Source: Balamuthia mandrillaris (taxonomy: Eukaryota > Discosea > Longamoebia > Balamuthiidae). Taken from it: 64,000 nt of DNA. The notes beneath the pieces were generated by a model. The model worked only from the letters and a program-made list of their open reading frames with translations. It ran no database searches and was not told where the DNA came from. The stretch lies in assembly GCA_031835245.1 (NCBI GenBank), contig JAVKOQ010000167.1, forward strand, positions 57,124 through 121,123, written 5' to 3'. Shown one piece after another: positions 1 to 11,986 of the stretch (position 1 is the first letter of the stretch; each line of letters starts with the position of its first letter). The position numbers and the translations under genes were made by a program.

Positions 1-3000
1 AAAGGAACGGACACAACATAACGGCACAATATCACCTCTCTGGGTACTATTTCATGATCATAAACGATGACACTTTGATATTCTTCCATTGCAGCGCATA
101 ACTGCCAGACGTTTCGTTCGTTCAAGCGTAGGCTAACCATAGTAATACAAACATCAGAGGAGTTACTCGCATAGAAGGAAACAAGAAAAAACATTCTACA
201 CATTTTAAAAGAATAACATACCCGTCAATATCTTTCCTATTTTTGTATTCACTTTCAGAGGCTGGAGGAACCGGTGGCTCAAATCCTTTCTCGAACTTGT
301 GGTCTTTAATGGCTAACAATGCTTCATAGGCGGCGTTTTCATCCTTTAACTGGAATACAAAGCACCGTTGAGAGTCATTTTCTTAAGAACGAAAACATCA
401 TGAAAATATGCTAACCTGACGACTAAACTTCAAAAAGTGGCCCGTCATGCCCAAGAGGATAGTGGTAATTCTGTCTGAAATACTTTTAACGCATTTCTCT
501 GCCAATTGAACAGACTCTGGCCCGATTTTGTCTCTCTGCAAGGAAGGGCAAGCAACAATAAATTTGAGTTAAAAGGTGAGAAAGAACAAAGCACAAGTCT
601 CTCAGCTCACCTCTTCTGGCCAATAGATAGATGCATTGTCTGGGAACTGGCCAAACAATCGCAGGAAGCCCATACAATAAACAGGATTGTTAGGCCCTTC
701 AATGATACTCTTGTCAAAGGCCTCCATTATGTATTTCCTGAAATACCACAGTTGTTTCAAGGAGCATGCCTCTTCCAACAAACCACCGATGTCATCCACA
801 TTTCGAGAGTGTAAATAGATCAAGTGGCCCCGACGAATGAGAGGAGCTTGGGAGGTTGGAGAGGTTGACAAAATGGCTTCAACCCGCAGCCAATTCATAC
901 GTAGTCCCTTTGATGTAACAAAGAAAACAAAGTTTAAAAAAGTGTAAGGGATAAAGGCAGATTGATAGGCTCGTACAGAAAGATCGTAAACGGCGCCATT
1001 CATAAGGTCGTCTACAGAAAGAGCTTTAAGGTCGGTCAAAATGGTATTTAAGAGTTCTTGAACGGCACCAGGGGCTGAGTCCGCCATTTTGGAGATTTCG
1101 GCAAGGTTTACGCCTGCCAGATATTCCAGATAATAGACTTGCAAGACTAGAGAAGAGAACGCCTTATAAGTGTTTTTAAATGGAGTACTGCATGAAAGCA
1201 AAGAGGACGCCCTTACTTCGTTGGTTTTCACTAATAAAGTCTGCGAGTTTAAGCACGTAATAGATAAGCTCTGAAATGTGTGGGTCCCTAAATCTTTCTA
1301 CCAAAAACTTGTCTTTGGTCTTCGGGGGAGTCCCTGACAAATGTTGAAAGTACCACAAAATCTCTGCTCGCGCAGCGTTGAGGGCCGACCACAATACCTT
1401 TTTAAAATCCCCATTGTGAGTTTAGTGCATGGTTATGCTATTAAAAAGACCAAAAAGTAAGCGCATACGAAAGCTTTCGGTCCCATCAAACCAGGAAAAT
1501 CTTTAAACAGAGAGTACAATCGCTTTAAGCTTTGGCGCAAATAAATCCTCATGGAACGGTGATTTTGTGCACCATATCCCACAGCCGCTGCGTTGGCTGC
1601 CTCTCTGTATAAACGTCAAAGCCAATCAAACACAGAAAGGGTCCCCAAAGTGAGAACCGAAAAAAAACATACTGTCAACGGTGTATAAGGCAGATAACGT
1701 ACGAGACAAGTTTGCGCTCTTTGCTGAGTTTGAACGTTTTGCTCTTCCAGTACTTGAAAGTTGCTTCATAATAATTGTGCACCGAAATAGACTGCAAGGA
1801 GGAAAGAGGAGAGGGGAGAGATAGAGAGAGAAAGAGGAGTGGAGAGAGGAAAAGGAGAGAGAGAGAGAGAGAGAGAGAGTAAGACGAAGGTATAAGATGC
1901 CGAGAAAGTCGAAATAGCCTACCAAGTCTCTAAAAATAGGGGCACGAAAACCATGATGCAGAGTACGAACGCAAAGGTTGCGTGCGGCTTCCGCAGCAAG
2001 CTCTTCTGGACACAACAAAAATCCAAAAATGATCCACTTGTACATTTTATCCTTTATCATAAACAGTATGTTGCTCTAGCAGTTTTTTTCTTGTTAATGA
2101 AACCACTGCCCAACAAAATAACAACAAATAAAGGAGACTACATACCTCGTTGTGAGAGGGAAGAGCTAAGTGGTCAGGATGAAGGGTGGGGTTCAACAAT
2201 CCTTCCTTTCTCAACTCTTGCAAGTTGTTGAGCTTGTCATACTGCCGACCAAAGGAAAGCAATGCTAGGCCCACTCGGCTTGAAATAGGCTTCATTTCTT
2301 CCTGCAACCTCTTGATGGGTTCCTCATATGTCTGCATGTACTTCACCACAACATTGAAGTGGGGCTCCTGTTGGGCCTTCACCGCGTGGAAGAGGCGAGC
2401 AAAGAGAGAAGCGAACAGTTTGCGGTCCTCTATGAGAGAAAATAGGATATGCATTTGGGCATAGAGCACCAGCAGGTCCAGCAGTGCTTCCATGAACACT
2501 GGAGCGTCCGTGAACTGAAGCAAAGAGGGAATTGCTTAGCCTTTTTTGCCACCGGGCAGAGAGAAAGGAACAAAGAGAAAAAAAAGCGTAGAGAATGAGA
2601 GAGAAAGAGAGCAAACATACGCCAAAGGTGGTTGCACTGCCAGCGATAGACCTGAGTTCCTGGTTGGTAATGTCGGCCCACTCAATGACGTCCACAAAGG
2701 TGTCCCAATGGGGTTCCATTTCGGCAAAGAAGATAGAAGCTTTGCTCATCAACAAATCATAGCCAGGCGCCTTTTGTTATTACGATATACCTCAGAGAAT
2801 GAGACAAAGAAACAGAAAGAAAAAAGAGAAAGAGAGAAAGGACCAAAGAGTAACTGAGCGTTGTTGGTCAGCTGAAAAAAAAAACCACGTACCTTTTCCC
2901 AATCAGCATGCGCGTCTGGGAACTTCTTGGCGAGGATGGCAAGGGGCTTACTGTAGGTAGCGTCCGTGAGGAAGACAGGCCGATCGGGACTACCAAAGGC

Positions 3001-3087
3001 GTATCTCTGTCGCATGTGGTAGAGACGGATGATCAGGCCCATCCCAGCGTCCGTGAGGACCTTCACCTTCTCCGCATTTTTTTGCAT
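1..3087 (-). CDS. NAP1/HEM family subunit of the WAVE/SCAR complex, 3' end beyond window
   Basis: This multi-exon gene encodes a Nck-associated protein 1 homologue, the large scaffold that pairs with CYFIP/PIR121 in the WAVE regulatory complex controlling Arp2/3 actin nucleation. The first exon (about 2890-3087) reads LTDAGMGLIIRLYHMRQR followed by a KKFPDAHADWEKV segment, matching the NAP1 N-terminus. Later exons contain WIIFGFLLCPEELAAEA (about 1990-2050), ARAEILWYFQHLSG and FRDPHISELIYYVLKLADF (1250-1390), and GLRMNWLRVEAILSTS (about 860-910), all in family order. Introns fall near 2770-2890, 2520-2640, 2050-2150, 1680-1920, 1400-1620, 1180-1230 and 540-610; the 1860-1878 intron carries a GA/CT tract. 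The ATG at 3085-3087 is the first plausible start, but a short upstream exon is possible. The C-terminal part lies left of the window. Family assignment is confident; exon edges are approximate. Confidence 0.85.
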
Positions 3088-3312
3088 TGCCTCGTTTTGC
3101 TTTTTGTTATTATTTTTGTGCGCTACGTTATTTTTTTATTTGTGTTTGACCTTCGCTTTTTTGTTTGTTCCACGAGACCAAAAAAAAAAAAAAACACGAA
3201 AGAAGGGTGGTGCGCAGTAACGAGTACGGCCAACGTCTTTCTTTTCGCCGCCGCTCCTCCTCTTTTTCTTTTTATTACGAGGTATTCTTTTTATTGGGGT
3301 GGGTCAGGTAAC

Positions 3313-3340
3313 TTAAGGTTAGGGTTGAGGTTAGGGTTGT
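3313..3340. repeat. Short interstitial telomere-like tract
   Basis: Two TTAGGG motifs (3319-3324 and 3331-3336) sit in a TTAAGGTTAGGGTTGAGG context between the divergently transcribed NAP1 gene and the repeat-protein gene. TTAGGG is the commonest eukaryotic telomere unit, but only two near-perfect units are present, so this may be chance or a repair scar. Confidence 0.45.
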
Positions 3341-3858
3341 TGATCTTGACCAAATTCCCTTTGATTTGCTATTGGACATTAAAGCGGCTCAATGCTTTGA
3401 TCGGTTACTGAAAGTTTCAAACCACCAATCAAAAATCAAAACAGAGGCTTTATCTTACCATAAAAAGGCCATTTCTGTTGTCTTTGTCTCATCTCTAGCA
3501 GAGATCTTTCACGTCGACAAAATTCATTGCTCCGCTTTAATTAGACATCATTTTTTTGCCTTTTTAATGAAGGAGGGCCAACGCCGATTGGGCAAACTGG
3601 TATACAAGCAAGAGGAAGGAAGCAATGAGAAGGGAGGGGGGGGGGGATGAACTTTGGAAAAGGTACTATGGCGCGAACAAACAGGCTTTCCCTACACCAG
3701 CCGTCTGCCAATGAAATCGCACGGGGAGAACACAGATATTATTGGCAAGAAAGGAATGGAATACTGAAATCTACCACACAGCATTTCCACAGAAACTATA
3801 GCGCGAACGACGAGTTGACAAGGAGCAGCTGCATTATAGCCCCTTCCTTCGGCCGCAC

Positions 3859-3866
3859 TATAAATA
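3859..3866 (+). promoter_or_regulatory. Probable TATA box for the Lys/Tyr/Gly repeat protein
   Basis: TATAAATA lies 140 bases before the ATG at 4006 in a region with no coding signal on the plus strand. Position and sequence fit a core promoter element; the transcription start is not visible. The 3090-4005 interval otherwise holds a poly-A/T run near 3180, the TTAGGG tract and a poly-G run near 3640, with no supported gene. Confidence 0.5.
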
Positions 3867-4005
3867 AGTGTTTCTAGGGCCGTCTTTAAAGAAGCCTGAT
3901 AAGAAAACGCAACAACCACTGCACAATCCACTGACGAAGGTTGACCAACTAGTATAGCACCACACACACCACACAACATCAGAACAGCGTTATAACAAGC
4001 ACCAA

Positions 4006-6723
4006 ATGGACACAGTGATCAACACTCTGTTTGGCGGCCTGTCGCATGCGGAGCACAAAGGCCACGAGGAGGAGCATCGCCAAAAGCCAGAAAAGAAAGA
4101 GGAGCGCTACGGCGGCGGCGAAAAAAAGAAGAGCGAGAAGTACGGCAAAGGCTACGGGAAAGAAGAGGGCTACAAGAAAGGCGAGAAGTACGGCAAAGGC
4201 TACGGCGAAGGAGAAGAAAAGGGCTACCAGAAGGGTGAGAAGTACGGCAAAGGCTACGGCGAAGGAGAAGAAAAGGGCTACCAGAAGGGTGAGAAGTACG
4301 GCAAAGGCTACGGCGAAGAAGAACGCTACAAGAAGCCTGAGAAGTACGGCAAAGGATATGGAGAAGAGGAGCCAAGCTACAAGAAGCGTGAGAAGTACGG
4401 CAAAGGAAAGGGAGAGGAAGAAAAGGGCTACTTAAAGGGCGAGAAGTACGGCCGCAAAGGGTACGAAGAGGAGGAACCCAGCTACAAGAAGCGCGTGAAG
4501 TACGGCAAAGGCTACGGAGAAGAAGAACGCTACAAGCCTGAGAAGTACGGCAAGGGCTATGGCGAAGAAGGATACATGAAAGCTCAGAAGTACGGCGGCC
4601 GTAAAGGCTATGGAGAAGGTGAAGAGGACCTCTACAACGAGAAGAACTGGCTCGCCGAGACGCTGAAGAGGAAAGAGGAAATGCTGAAGCAACAGGAAGT
4701 GGAAGAGGCAAAAGGCAAGCCCTACTATTACGGCCGCAAAGGGTACGAAGAGGAGGAGCCAGGCTACAAGAAGCGCGAGAAGTACGGCAAGGGCTACGGA
4801 GAAGAAGAACGCTACAAGCCTGAGAAGTACGGCAAGGGCTACGGCGAAGAAGAACGCTACAAGCCTGAGAAGTACGGCAAGGGCTTTGGAGAAGAAGGCT
4901 ACATGAAGGGTGAGAAGTACGGCAAGGGCTACGGCGAAGAAGAACGCTACAAGCCTGAGAAATACGGCAAGGGCTACGGCGAAGAAGAACGCTATAAGCC
5001 TGAGAAGTACGGTAAAGGCTACGGAGAGGAAGGTTACCTGAAGGGCGAGAAGTACGGCAAAGGTTATGGCGAAGAAAAACGTTATAAGCCTGAGAAGTAT
5101 GGCAAGGGCTATGGCGAGAAGTACGGCAAGGGCTATGGAGAAGAAGGCTACATGAAGGGCGAGAAGTACGGCAAAGGCTACGGGAAAGAAGAGGGCTACA
5201 AGAAAGGTGAGAAGTACGGCAAAGGCTACGAAGAGGAAGGTTACATGAAGGGTGAGAAGTACGGCAAAGGCTACGGCGAAGAAGGCTACAGGGGATACAA
5301 GCGGGAGAAGCCCTACGAGCGTATGTATGGAGAAGGAGCAGGACGTCATCGTGAGGAAGGCTATGGCTATGGTGGTGGCCTTGGTAAAGAGGAAGACTGG
5401 CAAAATATTTTGAAGAACAAGGAAATGCAGCTTCAGAAGATCGACAAGGAGATTGAGAGGCTGGAGAACAAAAAGCTGGAGCTTGGCCCAAATCAGGCCC
5501 ACTCCCATCTGTGGATGGTGGAGCCCCACAAGAGCCTCGATCAGAAGGAGGAGGAGCTCAAGCAGGAGAAGCTGCACCTCCTCCAGAGCCTTCACAAGCA
5601 GGGTTGGCACCACGAAAAGGGGGAACCACTGGATACCTGGGAGCGCATGAGTGAGAAGAAGCTGCGCAAGAAGAAAGTAATGCCGCACAAGGAGGAGGAT
5701 CTTGACTGGGAGAAGCGTAAACTCTTGAAGAGCCTCTACAAGAAAGAACAGCCGGGAGAGAGCGGAGGCATGGGAATGGGCAAGGGAGGCAAGTACCGCC
5801 GTTACGAAGAGGAGGAAGAAGGAGGCCTCTACGACGAGAAGAGGAAAATGGCTGAGTTGCTTAGAAGGAAGCACGAAGGTGGAGGATACGGAGGAGAATA
5901 CGAACGATACGGGGGAGGAGGGTATGGTGGGGAGCATGGACGCAACGTGAAGGTCAGAGAGAGAGGACGTGCCGGCCTTCTCGAAGAGACCCCCTCCAAG
6001 GAAGTGCAGGTCAAGAGAACCGAGATCGACATGAGCAAGCAGAAGACTGAGATTCTCAACATCATGAAAGAGGAGCAACGCGAGATCGAGCAAGCCAGGC
6101 GCGAAGAGGAGATGCTCAGAAACCTGGAAGAAGAGCAGAGACGAAAGATTCGCGAGAGCCAGCAGATGATGGCCCGTGCAGAGCAGCAGCTGCATCGTCA
6201 TGAGGCCCAGAAGAGGGAGCTGATGGAAGAGGAGAAGCGCCTCGAGTACCAGAGAGCCCAAAAGCATCAGCAGGCCGTCATGGCAGAAGAGGAAAGAGCT
6301 AAGGAGGAAGCCAGAAGAATTCTCGCCGAGCGCGAGAGAAGGCAGAGAGAGAGGCTTCTGGGTGAACATGAGGAAGCACTTAGGCACGCCGAGGCCTTGA
6401 GGAAAGCTCACCGTCAAGCTCTTTCTGATGCAGAAGAAAGGTTGAAGCACCTCGAGCAGATGAAGGAGTACAAGACGGAAGTGCTAGGCGAGAAGGCGCG
6501 CATTGCACCCAAGCCCGCCGAGATCGAGGTAGAAGTGAAGGCCAAACGAGTTCCCGAGGCCAAGATCTTCACCGGCGAGCAGGGCGGTCTCGAAAAGGCC
6601 AGGACCACCATCAGGGAAGAAGTACCGAAAGTGGAAATGGCCAAGACTCCCCACCTGGAGGAGGAAGAGGAATACTCTGAGAAAAAGAGAGTGAAGGAAG
6701 AGCGTATGACCTTCAGGGGATAA
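4006..6723 (+). CDS. Large Lys/Tyr/Gly/Glu repeat protein with C-terminal coiled coil
   Basis: This is an uninterrupted 905-codon reading frame, unusual among the intron-rich neighbours. Residues about 35-445 are a degenerate array of KYGKGYGEE-type units, alternately followed by ERYKP, GYMKGE or GYLKGE, more than twenty copies. Residues about 215-235 (LAETLKRKEEMLKQQEVEEA) interrupt the array. Residues 450-905 lose tyrosine and become a long Glu/Arg/Lys coiled coil, including REEEMLRNLEEEQRRKI and ERRQRERLLGEHEEALRHAE, ending in MTFRG. I see no signal peptide or membrane segment. The repeats vary at synonymous sites, showing selection on the protein. The coiled-coil half resembles trichohyalin or cytoskeletal filament proteins only in composition. 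A structural or cortical role is inference. A TATA box lies at 3859. No family is recognised. Confidence 0.85.
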   Translation: MDTVINTLFGGLSHAEHKGHEEEHRQKPEKKEERYGGGEKKKSEKYGKGYGKEEGYKKGEKYGKGYGEGEEKGYQKGEKYGKGYGEGEEKGYQKGEKYGKGYGEEERYKKPEKYGKGYGEEEPSYKKREKYGKGKGEEEKGYLKGEKYGRKGYEEEEPSYKKRVKYGKGYGEEERYKPEKYGKGYGEEGYMKAQKYGGRKGYGEGEEDLYNEKNWLAETLKRKEEMLKQQEVEEAKGKPYYYGRKGYEEEEPGYKKREKYGKGYGEEERYKPEKYGKGYGEEERYKPEKYGKGFGEEGYMKGEKYGKGYGEEERYKPEKYGKGYGEEERYKPEKYGKGYGEEGYLKGEKYGKGYGEEKRYKPEKYGKGYGEKYGKGYGEEGYMKGEKYGKGYGKEEGYKKGEKYGKGYEEEGYMKGEKYGKGYGEEGYRGYKREKPYERMYGEGAGRHREEGYGYGGGLGKEEDWQNILKNKEMQLQKIDKEIERLENKKLELGPNQAHSHLWMVEPHKSLDQKEEELKQEKLHLLQSLHKQGWHHEKGEPLDTWERMSEKKLRKKKVMPHKEEDLDWEKRKLLKSLYKKEQPGESGGMGMGKGGKYRRYEEEEEGGLYDEKRKMAELLRRKHEGGGYGGEYERYGGGGYGGEHGRNVKVRERGRAGLLEETPSKEVQVKRTEIDMSKQKTEILNIMKEEQREIEQARREEEMLRNLEEEQRRKIRESQQMMARAEQQLHRHEAQKRELMEEEKRLEYQRAQKHQQAVMAEEERAKEEARRILAERERRQRERLLGEHEEALRHAEALRKAHRQALSDAEERLKHLEQMKEYKTEVLGEKARIAPKPAEIEVEVKAKRVPEAKIFTGEQGGLEKARTTIREEVPKVEMAKTPHLEEEEEYSEKKRVKEERMTFRG
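4126..5330 (+). repeat. Coding tandem-repeat array, 42-60 base units
   Basis: Units begin with GAGAAGTACGGCAA followed by a GGCTACGG stretch and recur every 42-60 bases. Two neighbouring units (around 4195-4310) are nearly identical, showing recent duplication. Other units differ mostly at third codon positions. Confidence 0.9.
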
Positions 6724-6857
6724 ATTGCTTCGAGCGGTCTGCTATTCAGGGAGCGCTTTTGGTATTGTGGAGAAATGCAAGGAGGCTTAGTTTTTATCTT
6801 CATTTCATTACATTTGTTTGTAACCCATTCTTTATCCTCTTTTCTTCCTGTTCATCT
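6724..6857. other. Convergent intergenic spacer
   Basis: This is the short 3' spacer between the repeat-protein gene (plus) and the CLU-LRR gene (minus). I see no further gene in it. Confidence 0.5.
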
Positions 6858-7315
6858 TTACCACAAACTCTCTGTCCGGAGGGAGAGTAACGAGTTGAAC
6901 CCATTTCTGATAACAGAGGAACATTGGTGCTCGTCGATCGCCAAGTCTCGTTGCTCCGGTGTTCGTTGATGAGGTCGATGACCGCGGTGGTAGTGGCGCA
7001 AATCGTCTCTTGCTTTGATTGCGCGAAGCACTCGCTGTGGTATATTGGGCATTCCTTTTACTGCGTGGTAAAGAAACGCGTTAAATCTCTCGCCGAAAGA
7101 AATGGAGGCAAGAGTTTGCTAGTTACAGGTGAGATGTTGTAGGCTTGGGCAAGTGGCCAAGCATTCGATAGAGGTCTCGGTCAAGCGGGTGCAGTTGATC
7201 AGAGTCAGCGTAGTAAGGTTATCGCATCCCTCCGCCAATGAACTGATACCAGAATCAGAGATAGTAGACGAAACCAGTCCTAGCTCCCTTTTTCAAAAGG
7301 TAAGCTATCCTTCAT

Positions 7316-7354
<39 letters not shown>

Positions 7355-7592
7355 GTACTTGATGTGGGATAGAGTAGCAATGGTCTTCAGCGATATATCT
7401 GTTATCTTTTCGCTGCTTATTCGTAAGGTTTGAAGCTTGTTGCAAAACTTTGCAAGTTCCGTTATGGAATAGTCCGTCAAGAGGGTGCACGAACTGAGGG
7501 ATAGGGTGCGAAGTCCTTTACAACCTTTGTTGACAGTAGACCTCAACAATGGCCATTATATAGATAGAGAGGGAAGAGAGAGGAGAGAAAGG

Positions 7593-7626
<34 letters not shown>

Positions 7627-10600
7627 AAGGAGAACAACTGTAGTGACAAAGGTAACCAACCTTGGGCCACAGCATATATGGACAAGTCAGTAATAAAGGC
7701 GCAACCGTCTAAGAGCAGCGTTTCCAGATTAGGGCAAGACTTGGCAAGGGTATCCAACCCCTTGTCCGTTATACCAACGCACTTGACTAAAGACAGATAG
7801 GTAAGGTTGGCAGCAAGTGAAGAAGAGGCAAGGAAGAAAAGAGTGGCATCAGTTAAGGTTTTGCAGGCATTCAACTCGAGATGGGTGAGGCGCGGCATCA
7901 CGGTAGGCACAGCACCGCTGCCACCTGCATGCCGGGGAGATTTAGGAGGAGAGACAGAACGAGGCGAAGGTGGTGCAGAGGGTTGATTGCGGGGAGAGGA
8001 GAACAAGCTTCGTGGAGTGGCTGCTTTTCCTGTGTGCGACGTGCTTGGTGTTGGAGAAGCTAATACGTCTTCCCCGAGTATACGGAGAAGTTGTTGATCG
8101 GAGAGGTGTTGGTAAGAGTCAAGAATGAGGCAAGTAAGGTTGTTAAGGCAGCGAGAAGAAGCAGCGCTGATAAGAGCATCCACTGAGATGCCGCAGGTAG
8201 GTAATGAAGCCAAGGATGGGGAGGGTGATACGGAAGCAGAAGAAGAAGTGGTGGACAAGTTGGTAGTAGCGATTGAATCTGAAGAGGAAGGAGAGGAGAG
8301 AGGTTGCTTGGTTTTGAAGGCTCTCAGTTTGTTGAGGAAGTTGATTTGCAGCTTTGAGTTGGAGGCAGAGATCTGTACATTTTGAGTTTGGTCTTGGGTA
8401 AGTAGGAGGCTGCTATAGTTGCTGTTTGGTTGTTTTAGGGATAGCGACAGGTGGTGGAGGCGGCATCTCTTTACGATCCGCAGGAAGACATCGTCAGTCA
8501 ACAATTCAGAGGAAGGTGCTTGATTGGTCCACTCGTCCTTCAGCTCTGTGAAGCGCGATAGTTGGTGCCGCACAAAGTAAAGTGGAATGGCTGTAGACGC
8601 ATTTTGGGCTCTTATAGAGAATGTATTTTCATCCTCATCTTCACCTTCCTCCACACAATCGGTTAAAGCTTTTTGTTGATGGTAGAGATCCATGACAAGA
8701 CTGAGTGCTTCGTTGCCGCTCTCGTCATTGGCAAATTCTTCTTGGGTCCACCCTTTGTTAGCAAGGATGGCTCTGGCTGTAGCAAGCTCGCTTGACTCCC
8801 CATCGGTATGGTGATAGAATGAATGGTGATCATCCACCACTATTTTCTCTGCAGAAGCTCCGTTGTGGTGAACTGACAGCAGCTGGGAGAGAGGCTTGCA
8901 GAGCTTGCTAAGAATGCCAAAAGCTATTCGATATTTCTTTCCACTCATTGCTCGCAACCTCTTAGCTCTTTTCAGGTTTTGAGAGAAGCGTTGGCAGTTG
9001 ACAGCCTCGCTTATTTCGTTGATGAGGGCAGGAGCAGCACCTCCATGCGTCCTGTGGAAGAACTGGTCGATTTCGTTGTTGTTGGCTCGTTCCAGCACGT
9101 TGGCATGCTCGAAGAACAACTCCCCCCATTTGTAGAAGACAAAGAACTTCTTCATGGCAGCAGAACTTCTTCTTTCCTGCCTCTTTCTACCTGGCGGGGT
9201 TTTATCGTTTGTGGTTGAACCAGCAGCAGGTGTAGGTGGAGAAGGCGATAATGACGATTCAAAAACATCCTCCTTCAAAGCCATCTCGGAGAGGTGCTGG
9301 TAGCATTCGTGAGCAAGATAGAAGGCATGGAATACTAGAGTGAAGGAGACGTTGGCGATGGAAGCGCTGATTTGCGATTGCAGAGTGGGGTGCGAGCCTA
9401 GTAGTTGTGACAGGCGTTGGCCCTGCGAGGAGGCCTCGATTGACTCCAGATCTATGATCCAGGAGGGAAGCTTAGATAACTCTCCTGCCAACAGGACCAA
9501 CATGGCTTGATTATTACTGGTCTTGTAGTTTTTGATGGCTTTGCTGAAGAGATGAAACTTCCAGCGTAGGTTCTCTTCTTTTTGTTCTCTCCTATTCTTC
9601 AAGCGTTGTCTCTCTGATTCAAGAATTTGTGCCACTTCTGCGCTTCTACTTTTCTTCTGTTCTTCTTGTTGTTTTGAAGCACTTTGCATTGATGGACGGT
9701 GCAATAACGATTCCCCGTTTGTTGGTTTCACAGGTTGGTGATGTCGCCGTTCCATGGAAGCACTCATCGGTGGAAAGAGAGGAATGGCTCTTGCTCGTTG
9801 GTGTAATACACCGGCATAGTAGTTGATAAAAGCAGTATCTCCTGGATTGGATTGAATAGCTTTTTCAAACTTTCCGATAGCTAGCCGCAACAACCTATCA
9901 GCTTCTCTGGGAGGAAGAGGTGCCTCTGGATCCAAACAACGCATAGCCAGCGTAATTGCCTCGGCTGTAGAGATTATGTTCATGTCCTTGATGCGGATGG
10001 TCTGTTTTGAGATATCTGCTGACACAAATGCAGATACTGTGCCACCTGGGAAGTTTTAAAGCACCAAGTTGAGAAGCTCAAACAAACAAACAAACAAACA
10101 AACAAACAAACAAACAAACAAACAAACAAACAAACAAACAAACAAACAAACAAACAAACAAACAAACAAACAAACAAACAAACAAACAAACAAACAAACA
10201 AACAAACAAACAAACAAACAAACAAACAAACAAACAAACAAACAAACAAACAAACAAACAAACAAACAAACAAACAAACAAACAAACAAACAAACAAACA
10301 AACACAAACAACAAACAAACAAACAAACAAACAAACAAACAAACAAACAAACAAACAAACAAACAAACAAACAAACAAACAAACAAACAAACAAACAAAC
10401 AAACAAACAAACAAAAAAACAAACAAACAAACAAATAAACAAACAAACTTGAAACAAACAAACAAATAAACAAACACGTACTGGAGAGATCTTGCAAGGC
10501 TTCTGAAGAAAGCTTGACGCCGGTAATACGTTGCAGCATTGAAAAGAATTGTTGGCGTGGAAGCAATAGCCCCTGCTCTCGTAGATCAACGGCACTATGC

Positions 10601-11648
10601 TGCTCTCGTTCCGTCAATCCGCCTTTGAACCGTTTTATGAGTTCCTGCTTAAGTTGGACAGACCACCATTGTTGGGAAGTTTCTTGTGGAACACCAAGCA
10701 CCAGATTGAACAACCGCAGGGTTACTCGCTTATAAGGTTGTTCCGCCATTGTCTTTCGCAGTTGCATTTCTTCCCGCAGCTGGGCTCGCAATAGATTCTT
10801 CACCACGCGGCACACCATTTCAGTCAATAACAGGGCCTTGGCGGTTAGGTTGCGAGCGTGGTGCCTGACCATGCCTAGCAAGCGAGCATTGATTCCTCTT
10901 CTATGAGCATGCTGTATGAGCACCATGTCCTCTACACGCATCGTAGACAAGTGCGTTCTCGTTTCTCGTGTGAAGACAGTCCAGTCTTCATCTTCCATAT
11001 CTTCAAAAGGAGAAGTGTCCTTTGCACCGCTGGTGCTTGCCATTCCAGTGGCCTCTTTAGCCTTCTGCTGAACTTCGCTCATCTCTTCCTTTTGCAGAGC
11101 CATGAAAATGTCGCTGTAACTCTCCGTCTTGTTGCTATATCGCAGCTTCATGTTTCCTTTATGCTTCTTGTTGGCGTCATAAGGACTAGGAGCAAACTGC
11201 TTATCCAACCAACGAGCAAACTTTGGAACTAGTACCGAGTAGAGGTAGTCAGTGGCATCACTTACTTCCTGTTCGTTTTCTTTTCTTTCTTTCTCGTGGG
11301 AAGCCCCAAAGCCGCTGAACGCATCGCTGGAGAGTGGAAGAGGATAGTTGGCCACAAACTCTGGTCGTAACAAGCGATAAAGATGACCTCTAGGCACCCT
11401 GGGGTTGGGATCGTTTTGTAGCTCACTTTTAGATTGCAGATAACACGCGTTAGAAAAGGGGTGGTACATACATGGGATCGGGGGTCTCTGGAGGAAATGC
11501 TCTGGCCAAGTCTGTGCAAAGAGAGTTAGGTTAAAAAAACCAGTACAATGCACGTAAGGATGAGCAATGTCAAACCTATTACATAAAATCGGCCATCCAG
11601 TCCAATATGTCCTTCTGTTTTCCGGTAGAGGTTAGTACACGAGACAAT

Positions 11649-11689
<41 letters not shown>

Positions 11690-11955
11690 AATCAGATTAC
11701 AAACCCATGTCGCAAGGACCCCAGAGAGGCTTTGCTGTACTAATCAAAACACCAGCTGTGTGGCGTTTGAGGTTAAGCTTCTTGGCAGCCGCTGCCATGA
11801 GTCGTCTTACTTGTGGATTGCTGTCTTCTACAGTACGACCTGAATTGCTGGAGCCGTAGACTAAAGTTGAGTTGGCGATAGGCAAAAGGGACATAGCCAG
11901 TAGTCTAAAACCTCGGTGGTCTAAAAGGATGTTGATGAATTGGAAATGTGCTCCA

Positions 11956-11986
<31 letters not shown>

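Noticed and set aside
4019-6450. Long minus-strand open frames (490 and 672 codons) opposite the repeat protein
   Set aside because: They are antisense shadows of the Lys/Tyr/Gly repeats and coiled coil. Their Leu/Ser/Arg-rich products follow from codon bias on the plus strand, and no family is visible.
10080-10449. Possible CRISPR-like or satellite array
   Set aside because: Units are four bases with no spacers; it is a simple microsatellite.
9980-10595. Open frames encoding (VCLF)n and (KQTN)n peptides
   Set aside because: They are translations of the AAAC microsatellite in an intron of the CLU gene, not proteins.
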